Shown here piece by piece: positions 11,800 through 23,520 of a stretch of DNA of 64,000 nucleotides; positions within the stretch are counted from its first letter, which is position 1; every line of letters starts with the position of its first letter. The notes under the pieces were generated by a model that did no database searches, was not told the DNA's origin, and saw nothing but the letters and a program-made list of their open reading frames with translations. The position numbers and the translations under genes are program-made. Origin of the DNA: Thuidium tamariscinum (lineage: Eukaryota; Streptophyta; Bryopsida; Hypnales; Thuidiaceae); assembly GCA_947034885.2 (NCBI GenBank), contig OX344756.2, positions 11,156,098 through 11,220,097 of the forward strand, in the 5' to 3' direction.

Positions 11800-13720
11800 A
11801 TCATCGACCGTTTGCACACTTGTAACACTATCGCACGGTGTAATACTATCATAGACGGTTGGACACGTGTCGCACATGCGAACTAGCTCGGTCTCTGTTC
11901 CATTTCCTGGTAACTTAGTACCTCACTCGATCGCTCAGCCAGGGCAGTCAGTCAGTCAGACGAAGGAGGTCAGTCCAGCACACGGGCAGAATAAACTTCT
12001 TACTAACCGTATTATGCACTGCAGCTTAGCATGTATCAGCAATTCAGCACCAATCCTGTGACCCCCCGCCTGCATGCAAACAATCATGCCTAACTTCACT
12101 GATCGATCGTGGATCGATGACCCCGTTGACGATCAGCTGAATATGTACTGTAGCTAGCTAGCGCTCGATCGTCAGAAGGCCTGATGTGATCGAGCTGCAT
12201 GCCTGCGCGCCTGCCTGCCTGCATCGAACTGCGATATTTATATCATAAGTAAAGCATGAATCATGCCACACACTAACCTTACTTTCGAGTTTCGATCGAG
12301 CAGAGACCGAGCAGACTCAGCAGAGCTAGAGACCGAGCAGACTCAGCAAAGACCGAGCAGAAGCATCATGATTATTAAGTAAGTAATTCAACGTAAAGTT
12401 GAGCCGGACGGCCAGGCAAGGTCGGACAATCAATAATAACTGACCATCGAATTTACAAGCTATTCAAAGCACTGATTCAGCTACACGACAGCTAACTTAG
12501 CTGATGTCACCATTCAACTCCGCCTGATTATATTCCGTTTCGTTTGTTTCAAAAAACCCGAAAAAACCCGCCTGATAAACCAGTTACCCGAGCACGCACA
12601 GATCGCGCGCTAGCACTGATCGATCTGCATAGCTTTGATAAGCTATTGATATATGTAACATATGATCGATCTTGCTAACTACGTGTGGTTATATTACTGC
12701 AAATCTTAACTAGAGCAAGCTAGGATATGGTGACTCGATCGGTCACTGACAGCGACGTCTACGCGCGTGAAAGTGGTGGATCGATTTTCCTCAGTGGTGG
12801 TCCAGCTGAATTGCTACACTAGATCAGTGAAATTCTAGCGGCAAAATTAATGATGAGATCGATCACAGAAAGCTACTGTAAAAAGCCATTGCTTACTTGG
12901 ACGCCGCGCGGGCGGGGTGACCCACTGACTGCCTTGAATGCACGGGTACACCCGCCCCAACAACCTAGCGACTCTTGCATTAACTTCCGTCGCCTCCCTG
13001 GGACTGGGCTGGGTACGTAGCTGCTGCTGCCTGCCTGCTGCCTGCTACCTGCTACCCTCCCTCACCACGCCTGTTACGCCCTCTTAAAGCCCGTCACGCT
13101 ACATCCTCCCCACTCATCTAATTATCACCCCCGGCGTCACTGCACATCAGATCAACACCACTTCTGTGAAAGACCTCCCATTCATGACTCGCGGCAGAGC
13201 ATAAATGCACTGAGCCCTAGAGTAAGTTAGTACCAACTGTCGCACGCAATCGTCGATCTGCCTGCACAGCTAGCTAGCCCCGGCCCGCTCCTACTCCCCT
13301 AAGTCTCCTCTTACGTACGTTAGCTTAGTGGGTGCCCAATCCGCCTTTTCTGTTGTCTCTGTTGGCCCTGACTCAAGTAGGGCGGGCGAATGATCGAGAC
13401 CAATTGATATCGTCGCACATTATCCGCACCCGCGCGCGCAAATGTCGTGGTGCGAGGCTTCGGAGAGGAATTGAGTTGAGTACCTACAGCAGCAGGAGTT
13501 TCTAGAGCTCTGGCAAATCAGGTCCTGTGGTCGAATAGTCTCGGATCTTGTGGGTTCGTCTACTGGGGTCTTGTGATCTTGCGGATTGGAATTCGATCCC
13601 TCCAGTAATCGGGACGCAGCTTCTGTACTTCACATTGGTGCTAACGGAAGGCATTAGAGGATTCGAGTGAGTGGAAATTCTTCGTGGGAATAGTTTTGGG
13701 GTGGGGTGGGGTGGGTGGAG
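11800..13720 (+). promoter_or_regulatory. G+C-richer upstream region of the GPAT gene
   Basis: Base composition changes abruptly at about 11.8 kb from A+T-rich repeat sequence to a mixed sequence rich in GATCGATC, TAGCTAGC and CTGCCTGC words. It continues to the GPAT start codon with no supported open frame, so it probably holds the promoter and 5' untranslated region. Local short tandem runs of CTGCCTGC type occur at about 12200-12225 and 13020-13060. I could not place a TATA box or transcription start with confidence; the sequence GCATAAATGC at about 13199 is one weak candidate. Confidence 0.45.
12301..12365 (+). repeat. Short tandem repeat (GAGACCGAGCAGACTCAGCA units)
   Basis: The 20-base word GAGACCGAGCAGACTCAGCA occurs twice (about 12303 and 12329), and a third partial unit (GACCGAGCAGAAGC) follows. 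It is a minisatellite-like run in the GPAT upstream region, with no evidence for function. Confidence 0.75.
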
Positions 13721-16660
13721 ATGGCGAAGATGGGCCGTAGCTGTTGCTCCTTCCCGACAGTGGAGAGTTGTAGCGCCGGGGAGCATCGCATGAACCAGAC
13801 CGTCATTACAGACTTGGATGGAACGCTCTTACGAGGCCGATCCTCCTTCCCGTATTTCTTTCTGATAGCCTTCGAAGCAGGCGGCTACTTCCGCTCCTTG
13901 CTCTTACTCCTCACAGCTCCCCTCATCTGGTTCCTTTACTCGTTCATCAACGAAGCCGCAGGAATCCATCTCATGATTTTCGTGAGCTTCGCGGGGTTGA
14001 AGCTCAAGGATATCGAGGGCGTCTCCCGAGCAGTGCTGATCAAGTTCTACGCCGACGACGTGCACCCGGAGACATGGCGCGTGGTGACGTCGTTCGGGAA
14101 GCGCGTGGTGCTGACGGCGAACCCCAGGGTGATGGTGGAGCCATTTCTGAAGGAGATGTTGTGCGTGGATGAGGTGATGGGGACGGAGATCGAGGTGAAT
14201 CAAAGGGGAAGGGCCACAGGGTTTCTGAAGAAGCCGGGGGTGTTGGTGGGGGAGCACAAGGAGGTTTTGCTCAAGCGATGGAGCATGGGGGGTGGCGAAC
14301 CGCATGTTGGACTCGGTGACCAGGCCTCGGATTTCCCCTTCATGTCGCTCTGCAAGGTGAAATTCTGAACCGGCATTTCGAATTTCTGTGGCTAATCTTC
14401 GTCTCTCTTGCATCGTGGTGACATGCTTTGGGGATGGAGGTGGTTTGAATTTCCAATGGCTGGCTATGGCGGAAAGGGCTAAGTGTCTGAATTGCTGATA
14501 GCGGTGCAATTTGGGGAACATTGAGTGTGGGGGTTACTGTCTTCTCTTATTCTCGAAATGATCATCATCGTATCAATCAAACTGTGCCGAAACTACTTCA
14601 AAGAGTTTTGGGGCCATGCATTTTCACTAGCTTGGGTCTCTTTTTAGGTTTTGACCGGCAGTTTACGATTTGAGAGCGTGCAGAGTCAAGGAATCAGAGC
14701 TTTCAATTTATTTCCAACAACTCCTGATTGTATTATATTGTCAAATAGGTTTATCAAAGTTCAAAATTCTCAATTTTGAAAATCTTCTAATAATATACCA
14801 GAAACAGAGGTTCCCAAAGATACACAATTGTCTGTGTGCTAGATTCAGAGTTGCATGTCTTACAAGATGCGTAGTTAGAATGTACCTTCCACAAAATCTC
14901 TAGAACAACGCCACACACAATACGCTACATACTAGATATATGTATCGTAGCCATCGAAAATAAAATCTAACAAGTGCGCGAGGGGGCTCCATGAGTACAC
15001 AGCAAATGACATTGTCCAAAGTTAACCCGTGTAAAAACTCCGGAATCGAAACCATCAGGCATTTTTAGAGCCTTCAAGCAGATGAAGGTGATGGCTTCCA
15101 GATCTCTACTAGAGGGCCAGGAGCTCGATGTGCTCAATTTGAGGGGTCTGAATGCCTGACACTCCCTCTTGATGCAGAAGCAAACATCGCCGACGAACTG
15201 ATCCTTCGCGTGGTGTCCATTGCAGGAAGGGTACGTGGTTCCTCCGACCAAATTGGCAGCAGTGAAGAAACAAGACCTGCCGAAGCAGCTCATCTTCCAC
15301 GACGGCCGGCTAGTGCAACGTCCGACTCCGTTGAACGCCCTCAAAGTGCTCTCCTGGTTGCCGTTCGGGCTGCTCCTGTCCATCTTCCGGGTGACGTCCG
15401 GGGTGTGGGTGCCCTTGCGGTACATGCCCCTGTTCTACAAGCTGACCGGCGTGAAGCTCATCATCAAGGGCAAAATCCCGGAGAAGCCCAAGAACGACGA
15501 CGCCGGAATCCTCTACGTCTGCAACCACCGCTCGCTCCTGGACCCGGTGAATGTCTCCATTGCGCTACGGCGCCCCGTGCCCGCTGTGACCTACTCCATC
15601 TCCTCCGTCTCGGAAAAGCTCTCCCCCATGCCCACGGTGGCCCTGTCCAGGGACCGGGAGAAAGACTCGGCCGACATGCGACAGGTACCAACCCAAAATT
15701 ATGAAATTCACCGGTCCTGTCGTTCTTTCTTTTTTTCTTCTTCTTTTTTTTTTTAAAAACAAGAGAAGAGTCCCTCACTGCGTAGATTAAAGCAATTGAA
15801 AAACCGTCGAGAGGAGAAGTGCAAAGGGGACGAATGTGGTTCTTCCTTTGAAAACTAGGATCACGCACTTCGAGAATGTCACAGGGCGATTATCCTTGAT
15901 TCCCTCATTGGAGTATCAGAAGCTTCCCAGATGATTGTGCATTAGGAACTTGGGAATCAGGGAATAGAGAGCATCAGGCTGTAAACAAGTGGCACATAAT
16001 TTCCCTGCTTGCAAACTGTAATTTTGGGAATGGCAAAGCAAGAACAATAACACGAGAGCGATAACCTCCCTGTGTGTGGTGCAGAGGAATCGTGGTAGTA
16101 TATGATTGCAATCCTTCTCTACCTCCCTCATCATCTCATTCTGGTAGCGATGACTGTAGATTTCAGTTCAGCACAAAACTTTCCCTAAACAACTGAAAAC
16201 ATGGATTTCTTAACGAACTGTTCTATTTCCACAGGTGCTCCAGTCGGGCGACCGCGAGCTCACCCTCTGCCCAGAAGGCACAACGTGCCGGGAGCCTTTC
16301 CTGCTTCGCTTCTCCGCCTTGTTCGCAGAGCTCAGTGACCGCATCGTCCCTGTGGCCGTGAAGACGCACACCACGATGTTCCACGGGACCACAGCTCGCG
16401 GCAACAAGGCCATGGACCCCTTCTTCTGTCACTTGAATTTGCGCCCAGTGTACGAAATCCACTTCCTCCAGGAAGTGCCCAGGGAACTCACCTGTGCAGG
16501 CGGCAAGTCGTCTTTCGAAGTGGCGAATTACATTCAACGGCTGCTGGCCAACACCCTCGGCTACGAATGCACGCATTTCACACGGAAGGACAAGTACAGG
16601 ATCCTGGCGGGCAACGATGGTGTGGTGCCTGTCAAGGAGTCAAGGTCGCGGAGATCGTGA
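13721..16660 (+). CDS. GPAT: Glycerol-3-phosphate acyltransferase (sn-2 type, GPAT4/6/8 clade), three exons
   Basis: The coding sequence joins 13721-14356, 15226-15684 and 16235-16660 and encodes 506 residues, close to the roughly 500 of land-plant GPAT4/6/8. All three junctions are phase 0 with GT-AG borders (CTCTGCAAG/GTGAAA, TTGCAG/GAAGGG, CGACAG/GTACCA, TCCACAG/GTGCTC). The N-terminal HAD-like phosphatase domain keeps motif I (DLDGTL, D31 and D33) and motif III (GDQASD, D200 and D204). GPAT4/6/8 retain these residues and related GPATs often lose them. Hydrophobic segments lie at about 42-95 and 250-268. The acyltransferase domain has block I NHRSLLDP (H313, D318) and the [21 protein letters not shown]-type block (P378 onward; I quote 20 of these only as a motif). 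The C-terminus, [12 protein letters not shown] and VPVK, is typical. The family moves an acyl group to the sn-2 position of glycerol-3-phosphate and dephosphorylates the product to 2-monoacylglycerol for cutin, in the ER. The start is the first in-frame ATG; Met4 or Met24 are alternatives. Confidence 0.95.
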
Positions 16661-17690
16661 TGGCCGGGCCTTTCACGACAGCGCCAAAGACGACTTACAT
16701 TTTACAATTCAGTAGAATACTTACAAATTAATTACCCACCCAAAATGAAATGCAGTTGCTTGGCCAGCACTGGCTGGCTTGCTTGTGGTTGCGTGATGGT
16801 GGTGGCAGGCGATTGATTCACAGGAAGAAAGTGGCGCCGTTTGGCTTTGGTATTGTGTGCAACTGAAACGGGGTAGACCTGCAAATTATGCAGCACATTG
16901 CTAGCTTGAAATTTAGTCTCCTCTTAAGAATGATGTTCAATAGTGGATTGAATTAGTGGAGGGGTTGATTAATCCCGAGTATAGATTTTATATATTCCAG
17001 TGTACCGCATGCAGGGCGAATAAACAAATGTGATCTGGTCCCTGTTTGAATAGACTGAGTGGGGTTTTTTTTACGTGATGGATTGGGTTGAAGAGTGTAA
17101 GCTTTTACAGTAAGTTGTGGCCTGGGTGAGTATCATACATTGTAGGAGATGGAGAGAAAAAATAAATTGATGGTTGCTAACTTCATGAGCAACCATCAAA
17201 AACTCAGGCTGAGCAGGGACCGCCATTAGAACTCACTTGGGGCAAAGCTTAACTTACTGTGGGCTGCTTGCTTTGTATCTTATATCACAGCTGAAAGTGA
17301 AATTAATTTTGATTTGCTTGTGGAGCTGAATTTATTGGTTTTTGTTCCTGCTGAACCTTGTGGGATATATCCTGACGATGGTCTGACCACCTGTAAATGC
17401 CTGCCTTAGTTTGAATTTGTACATGATGCGTGCTTTATTAGTCAATGCCATGAAAAGAGTGCTGTTGCCATGTGTGATTTGATGATTGTGTGCGCTCAGG
17501 ATGGACAGTATCTTTTGAGTGCATAGTCTTTTGAGGCACAGGTCTGCGTTTTGAATTTTTTTTTTAAATTATTAAATTAACCAACCCCCTTCCCTCCCCC
17601 CAAGGCAGAATCACCCGTAACTGATCATTTAAAGTGTTCTAGACATGATCAGGTGTAAGGTAGTGCAAGGCAAAACAAATATTTTCAAAT
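16661..17690. other. 3' flank of GPAT, no further gene
   Basis: This sequence of intermediate composition probably holds the 3' untranslated region and flank. I see no open frame of interest and no repeat with defined ends. Confidence 0.5.
17019..17024 (+). terminator. Candidate polyadenylation signal AATAAA for GPAT
   Basis: A canonical AATAAA lies 359 bp past the GPAT stop codon, within the last stretch of G+C-richer sequence before A+T-rich repeats resume. Plant polyadenylation signals are loose, so this is only a plausible site. Confidence 0.3.
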
Positions 17691-18830
17691 GTACAAAATA
17701 ATGATGGGGACTACAAAAATTTTGATAATTTTATCACACGAATTGAAATTACTATGAATTTTGGAAGGCAAAAAGTGTGCTAGACCCAATGCCAATCTAA
17801 GGTAAGAGGTTCAGAAACCGCCCATCTAAAGGCTGGTTCCTCCTTTTCACATATTTCCTTAGACTGGAATATTTTAAACTCATTTTTCAGTCAAGGAGAA
17901 ATAGATGAGGATTCTAACACAAGTTGTTTCATAATTTTTGAAGCATTATTGAATTAGTTATGAATTATCAAACATAGTTTGGCATAGGGCTCATGGTGAT
18001 GATCAGTAGGCCTTGCAAACCCGTACATGCGTAGTTTGAAAAAAAAATCTAGCTTGGTTCAAAAACTAGTAGTGCAACATGTCAAAATGATATAATTTGT
18101 TTCTAAATGCGTCCCTTTCAAAACTGAAATGTATAGTTGAATAAATCATTCTTTCAGATTTTTTTATCACTTGAGGGAAGGTAGTTCAACAATGAATCCT
18201 TATTTTGAATATAATCAAGAGATACCTATCTACATAGTTGAGAATGAACCCAATGGGACTCTAAAACCATCCATTCAATTAGTGAAAACAAAGTCTTAGC
18301 ATGCTTCAATGTAATCCACAATTCATTTTCTTAGAGTAAATGATCCATTTCAAAGTCTCCTAGTGGACAAGTGCAAAATCCTTAGCGGTTTAGGAGCCCT
18401 CTCCTATATGGAGTCTTCTAATTTCAATCACACAAATAACTATTTTTTTACTCACTCCTTCTTACATTCTTGCACACTACTTTGGGACATATGCCATGAA
18501 CTTTTAGTCCCAACTTTAAAAGTGAGAAAAAACCCATTCTAGCCTTGGTTGAAAATACGTCCTTCAACAGGTTGGCTATGAGGTGCCGATTGGTTATAGG
18601 TGGTTCTATTTTACTTATAATTTTTATAGAATCAACTTACTACAAACAATATGGGACAACTTTGTAACTGTATGCATATATGTAGCTTGTATTCGTATTT
18701 GTATTATTTGCATCATGCACATCTATAGATGTATTTGTATTTCAGATTGTATTTGACATCAATGGCTTCTAAATTTTTGATAAATTGACAACATTGGGAG
18801 GGGGGGGGGTAATTTAAAAACCAACCAACC
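17690..18830 (+). repeat. Mosaic of dispersed-repeat relics
   Basis: About 17810-18420 is one of three direct copies of a roughly 600-bp repeat (others about 47925-48740 and 49690-50305). It begins near AGGTTCAGAAACCGC and ends near GGAGCCCTCTCCTATA. About 18430-18610 is the inverse of 11300-11490. About 18620-18830, containing CAAACAATATGGGACAA and ending in a G9 run, is the inverse of about 53660-53960. These are juxtaposed decayed elements with no coding capacity. Confidence 0.7.
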
Positions 18831-19059
18831 CGAAGTTGCTTACATCTTTTTAGTAGATTGTAGACAGTTAGTGATTGACTTATAGGTTTGCAAGATGTGA
18901 AAAAATGTCTGAGACGTTGTATCCTACGTATAAGGTAGCCAATCTATTCCTAATCACCTCCCATTTCCAATCTATAGTTTTCTTTCTTTCCGTGAAGTTG
19001 TAGTTCAACTCTCGGAGCAATTGTAGCATATTCATCCCTCACTACCTAAGGCCTAACCA

Positions 19060-19990
19060 TGTTAGAAAAAAAACCTTGCTTTTCAAGTGTTATATCTAAA
19101 TGTGAATAAGGTATGAAAATCTGAGCTGTACAATCTTGTAGTGTGCATGTTGTAGATGGTGTAAATCAAATTTGGGATAATTTGACCATATAAATTGAAA
19201 GTTTATAATATTTTAGTGTTGAAAAAAGATGCTGAAATTTTCCTAAAAACACATTTGGAGGTGAAATTCAATTTCTGAACCTACTCAAATGAAAAAACTT
19301 CAAACTACAAAGTGATTCAAAACCAAAAGAAAAACAATTTGGTGGAAAAAAAAATCATTCAATTGACTCATTGCATTTGCAAAATTGTTTTGAAATGTCA
19401 AAAAACAATGAGAAAAGTAGAAAAAAAAACACATCTATGGTTGAATCTACCTCTACTAAAATGCTTCTTAGTCAATCATAATTTCTTGAATTCATATAGA
19501 ATTTTTATCACAATAACTAAACTAGTATGCACAACTTTTCTAACAATGATTATTGAAAACAAATCCTATTTGAAGAAGTTATAACCTGACAAAGTTCATT
19601 GTAATGCAAAAATGTCTAGATTTTGAATTTTGGATTGCTCCCAAGCATTCAAAACAATATGGATTGATATGAAAATTTTACCACAATAAGTAGACTTTAT
19701 AGAAAACAAAGCCCAACAAATTTTTATTGAAAACTAACATTTGATGAAAGGATCCAAGCCCCAAAGTGTAGTCAACTCAAATTGAACCTCTAAGCTCAAA
19801 TGGCTTTCAAAAACTCACTACATCTTAGATAGATTTGAAAATTTTGCGACAAAAACTAGACTAGCATGTGCAACTTTTCCAATAAGATTTATTGAACTTG
19901 GACATTAAATGCAAAAGTTAAAGCACTTTGGAGTTGACAACTAGACTGTGTAAGGGACACTTTTGGTCCCCAAGAGTTAAGATTGGTTGT
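19060..19990 (+). repeat. Second copy of the 6107-7075 dispersed repeat
   Basis: This is homologous throughout to 6107-7075 in the same order, including the internal tandem units (about 19470-19930) with GATTGATATGAAAATTTTAC-like and CAACTTTTC-like segments. It stands alone here, without the flanking inverted arms seen at 5980-8978, so the block is an independent repeat family. Confidence 0.65.
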
Positions 19991-20690
19991 AAGGCTCTCA
20001 TAGATGCAACCACCTCTTGGTTGATTTTGCAATTAGCATATGGTCACAAATAGAAAAGGTCTATTTCACCATTATAGATACAAGATAATCTTCTACCAAA
20101 AAATTTGTAGTAATTACAATTTGCCTAATAAAATTTTAGAAAAATATGTTGTCCTTCTGAACTCTATTTTTGTATATAGAAAAAATTATGCAATAAACAT
20201 TTTTCATTCTAAATATGGTAATTGTTTAAGTGATTGAAAATGGGTCAACTACCTTAGGTCAATTTTATAAAGAATTGGAGAAAATTTGGAATATGTCTAA
20301 CATTTTATAAACTATACAATTATTTTTGAAAATTTGAAAACATTTCATTGTTGCCAATTATGAATATCTCAACATTATTCTTGAAATTTTTTAGAAAAAG
20401 GAATACATTCCTATATGAATAGAAGAGATTAATAAAAAAATTGGGAGTTTTGAAAAATTAAGTAAGAATAGCAAAGTGCCAAAATCCAATAAAAATAAAT
20501 TAGATCTCCAAATTTTTTAAGTTCCAAAATTAAACTAATTTGGCATGAAGGTGACAAATCTAACCTAAGATTTATGTAATCTATTTGAGTTATTTGTAAA
20601 GTCCCCCCCACTTTGGGCATGATTTTTTTGAAATTGAGAAGGCAACTTGTAGTCACCCTTTATTTTTGAAATTTTACCAATTGTCTTTTT
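19991..20690. other. A+T-rich sequence, no gene seen
   Basis: The open frames here are A/T-driven and short, with none of the composition expected for protein. No repeat match was recognised. Confidence 0.5.
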
Positions 20691-20699
20691 CAGTGAAAA

Positions 20700-23520
20700 A
20701 CTATTAGTTAATGATCAGTTTTGGACCATTGAAAGTAAAAAGATCGACTAATAGTGATAGTTTTCCATTATTGAGTAAATGTTAACTAGTAGTTATTAAA
20801 ACTAATTGTCTTTGATCGGCTGACCACTAGTTTGTTGGCGGTTCAGGCGGTTTCTCTCTCTCTCCCTCGCCGTAGCATATAGTCTTACAATTTGAAGTTG
20901 TCCGCCCCCACTCTCTCGGTTTTCTCGATATTCATTTTGGTTTTCAGTCGAATTGTTTTTGTGTAATGATGAACTCCTTCAAGTTTTAATATAAGTATAT
21001 TTTTACAAGTTGTGTTTGTGTTTGTGTTGTCCAGTGATTGGACTTGTTGTTATTTGAGGTGGAGGCTTATTCTAATTGTTTGTTGTGTATCCAGTGATTG
21101 GATTTTGAAGGAGTATATTTGGTGTAATTGTGTTTGTTGAAAAGACCAATTGTGTTATTGTGTTTGATTATTTAACAAGTTGTGAATTACTTGTGTATGT
21201 TTGAATTAGTGTTTGATTCTGGTTGTTGTGATTGAACGAATTGTCTTGTTGTTTGGATACTGTACCAACCAGTTGTCTTTGTGGGCGTTGTGTGATTGGA
21301 ATATTGTGAGTTTGTAGAACCAGTTGTTTTCGTATGTTTGGATGTGTAAACCAGTTGTCAATTTACTTGGGCTATGTGTGTGAAACAATTTGTGTTGATG
21401 AGTAGTGGAGTCTGAGGGATTGTTTATTTTGTAAGATTGGAATTTAACGAGTGAATTACTGGATTGAATGGAGTTAAAAACAAATTGTGTAATAATTGGG
21501 TGTTGTTTGTTTTGATTGAATTAATGGTCACTGGAACTCTGGACTTATTCACGGAGACGATCAACAAATTGTTGAAGATAAACAAGTTGTGTTGGAGAAA
21601 CCAAGTACGGTGCTGTTAAAGAAGATCAAGCTGGCGTGCACCAGGTCCCAGTGGTGAAGACTTTGTGGACATAACGATTTGTCTGAGATTACCCAAATGA
21701 AAGAGGTAAGCAATTCATTATCCAATTGTCGTAATACTATTTCAAAAATCAGGTGAAGAACAATTGGTTGTTCTTTGGAATCTGTTTGTGTGATTCTCTA
21801 ACTAGTTTTGAAGTCTGCTAAGCACAAATTGTCAACTCTAATTTATTAATTTGATTAATTTACAATTAGTGTTGATTCAATAGTGTTATATGTATGTATT
21901 CACAAACCAGTGGTTGAGATAATAAATTCATCCAAAATGGTTGTGATTAACTCTGGGTGAGATTTGTATTGAACTAATAATTAATTTGGAATTATTTGTT
22001 GATATACAATTAGTCCAATGGGATTAGCTTCATCATAAACGCTATTGTAGATCAAATTGGGACAAATTGTAGTTCACAGTGGATGTGTCAAACTAGTTTG
22101 TTATGAATGAGATTAATGAGAATATTAAAACCAATTGTAATTTGATGTGCTGATACTAATTGATTATTCCTTACGGTTATTTGTTTTGGATCAAATGGAT
22201 GTTGATAAATCTGATGTATAAATAGGTTATGTGTTATTGTGGTTAGTTGAAACTAATCGTCTTAGACAGGATTAATTCATATGCCAAACAATTTGAGTCA
22301 GAATGTGTGTGTGTGTCGATTGATTTGTATGTATCTAACTAATTGTTTTAGTCCCTAGTTGTGTGTGATCCTCGTCGGGAGAAGCTACATCAACAACTGG
22401 TCCAACTTATAATTACCTTGTTTTGTTTGCTGATTCTTGGTGTTTATTTTGCAAATTACAAGTAGTCAGTTTGTGTGGAAAATTGTCAATAGATCATGTG
22501 CTTAGCATTGGGATTGATTACAGACTAATTGTCGCTATGGGATGGAAACCAGTTGTGCAAGTCTATGAATGATTAAAGGTTAATTACTTAATAAGATAGC
22601 TTATATTTTACAGCCATAAACAAATTGTAAAACGAATGGTTCAATCATTCAAGTTTATAGTAACCATTTGTTTTGGAATTTGGTTCTTCGGATTAATTAT
22701 TGATTATTAGTAGTTCAGTTAGTTGTTGACAGACATTCCTTTTGTAAAACAATTAGTTAGGACTGACTGGTTTCCTTCTCTGTGAGTAACCTGGGAAATT
22801 GGACAAATTGTGGGAAGCTGTATTTGTGATTGATCATTCAGGTTGCTTTACAGACTAATAGTTTTTAATATAATACTTGATAAACCATTTGTGATTAGAA
22901 AGGAAATTTGTAAAGAAGTAATTAATAGTTGGAATCGTGTGAACAAGTTGTTGAATTAAGTTTGTTAGATTTAGTTGTTGAAATAAAAGATTTGGTTTAG
23001 AGATGGAATTTTAGTTTAGGACAAGTTGTCTTTTCCTTGGGTGTTTGGTATTGGTCTTATCAAGGCTTAATTCCAACCACTTATTTAAAATTGGGTATTA
23101 GCCAATTAGTAAACTAATCATAGGATGTTTTAACCAATGGTTGTGAAGTGCAGATAAAATAAGGAGCTTGCATTACACACTCATGCCCTGCATTTAGATA
23201 GTGACAAATTGTTTTTAGATAGGACAGGGACTATTTCCTTGAGCATCCTAATTAGTAATTTGGAAAGCTAAGTAGAGACAGCAACAATTTGTTTGGTAAA
23301 AACAATTACCAGTAATTAATGAACCATGTGTTACTCTATTGTTGTTATATAATATTATATATTATAATTGCATTTAAGTCTAGATCATGCATGACAAATT
23401 GTGGGTCTACACGACTAATTGTTTATTAGGAATTGAGCCACACACTAGTGAAGGACTGTGACTGCATTCATGCGTCCATAGCATTATTAAGGACTGGCCA
23501 ACAAATTTGTATACTTGGGA
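20700..23520 (+). repeat. Tract saturated with the 9-base motif ACHARTTGT
   Basis: The + strand is G/T-rich and carries 22 exact matches to ACHARTTGT (H = A, C or T; R = A or G) between 21005 and 23422. These include eight perfect ACAAATTGT (21480, 21564, 21824, 22062, 22620, 22803, 23204, 23394), five ACAAGTTGT, four ACCAGTTGT, three ACTAATTGT and two ACCAATTGT. Many one-mismatch forms are interspersed. Spacing is irregular, from tens to about 240 bp. CCAGTGATTGGA also recurs at 21031 and 21091. The tract begins near a pyrimidine-rich, G+C-richer patch (about 20830-20930) that resembles a 5' leader. It has an exon-like patch with a consensus donor, AAAGAG/GTAAGC, at about 21700. No protein is encoded. 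Its nature (non-coding gene, retroelement leader, degenerate satellite or binding-site array) is unknown. Confidence 0.7.

Noticed and set aside
13904-14521. 205-codon open frame on the - strand opposite GPAT exon 1
   Set aside because: It is the antisense shadow of a G+C-rich exon. The + strand frame has clear family motifs and splice sites.
15210-15704. 164-codon + strand frame overlapping GPAT exon 2
   Set aside because: It is an out-of-frame reading of exon 2, Ala/Arg/Pro-rich as expected from G+C-rich codons read in the wrong phase.
20700-21710. LTR of a retrotransposon
   Set aside because: No TG...CA-bounded duplicate, primer-binding site or polyprotein was found downstream. A retroelement leader remains possible but unsupported.
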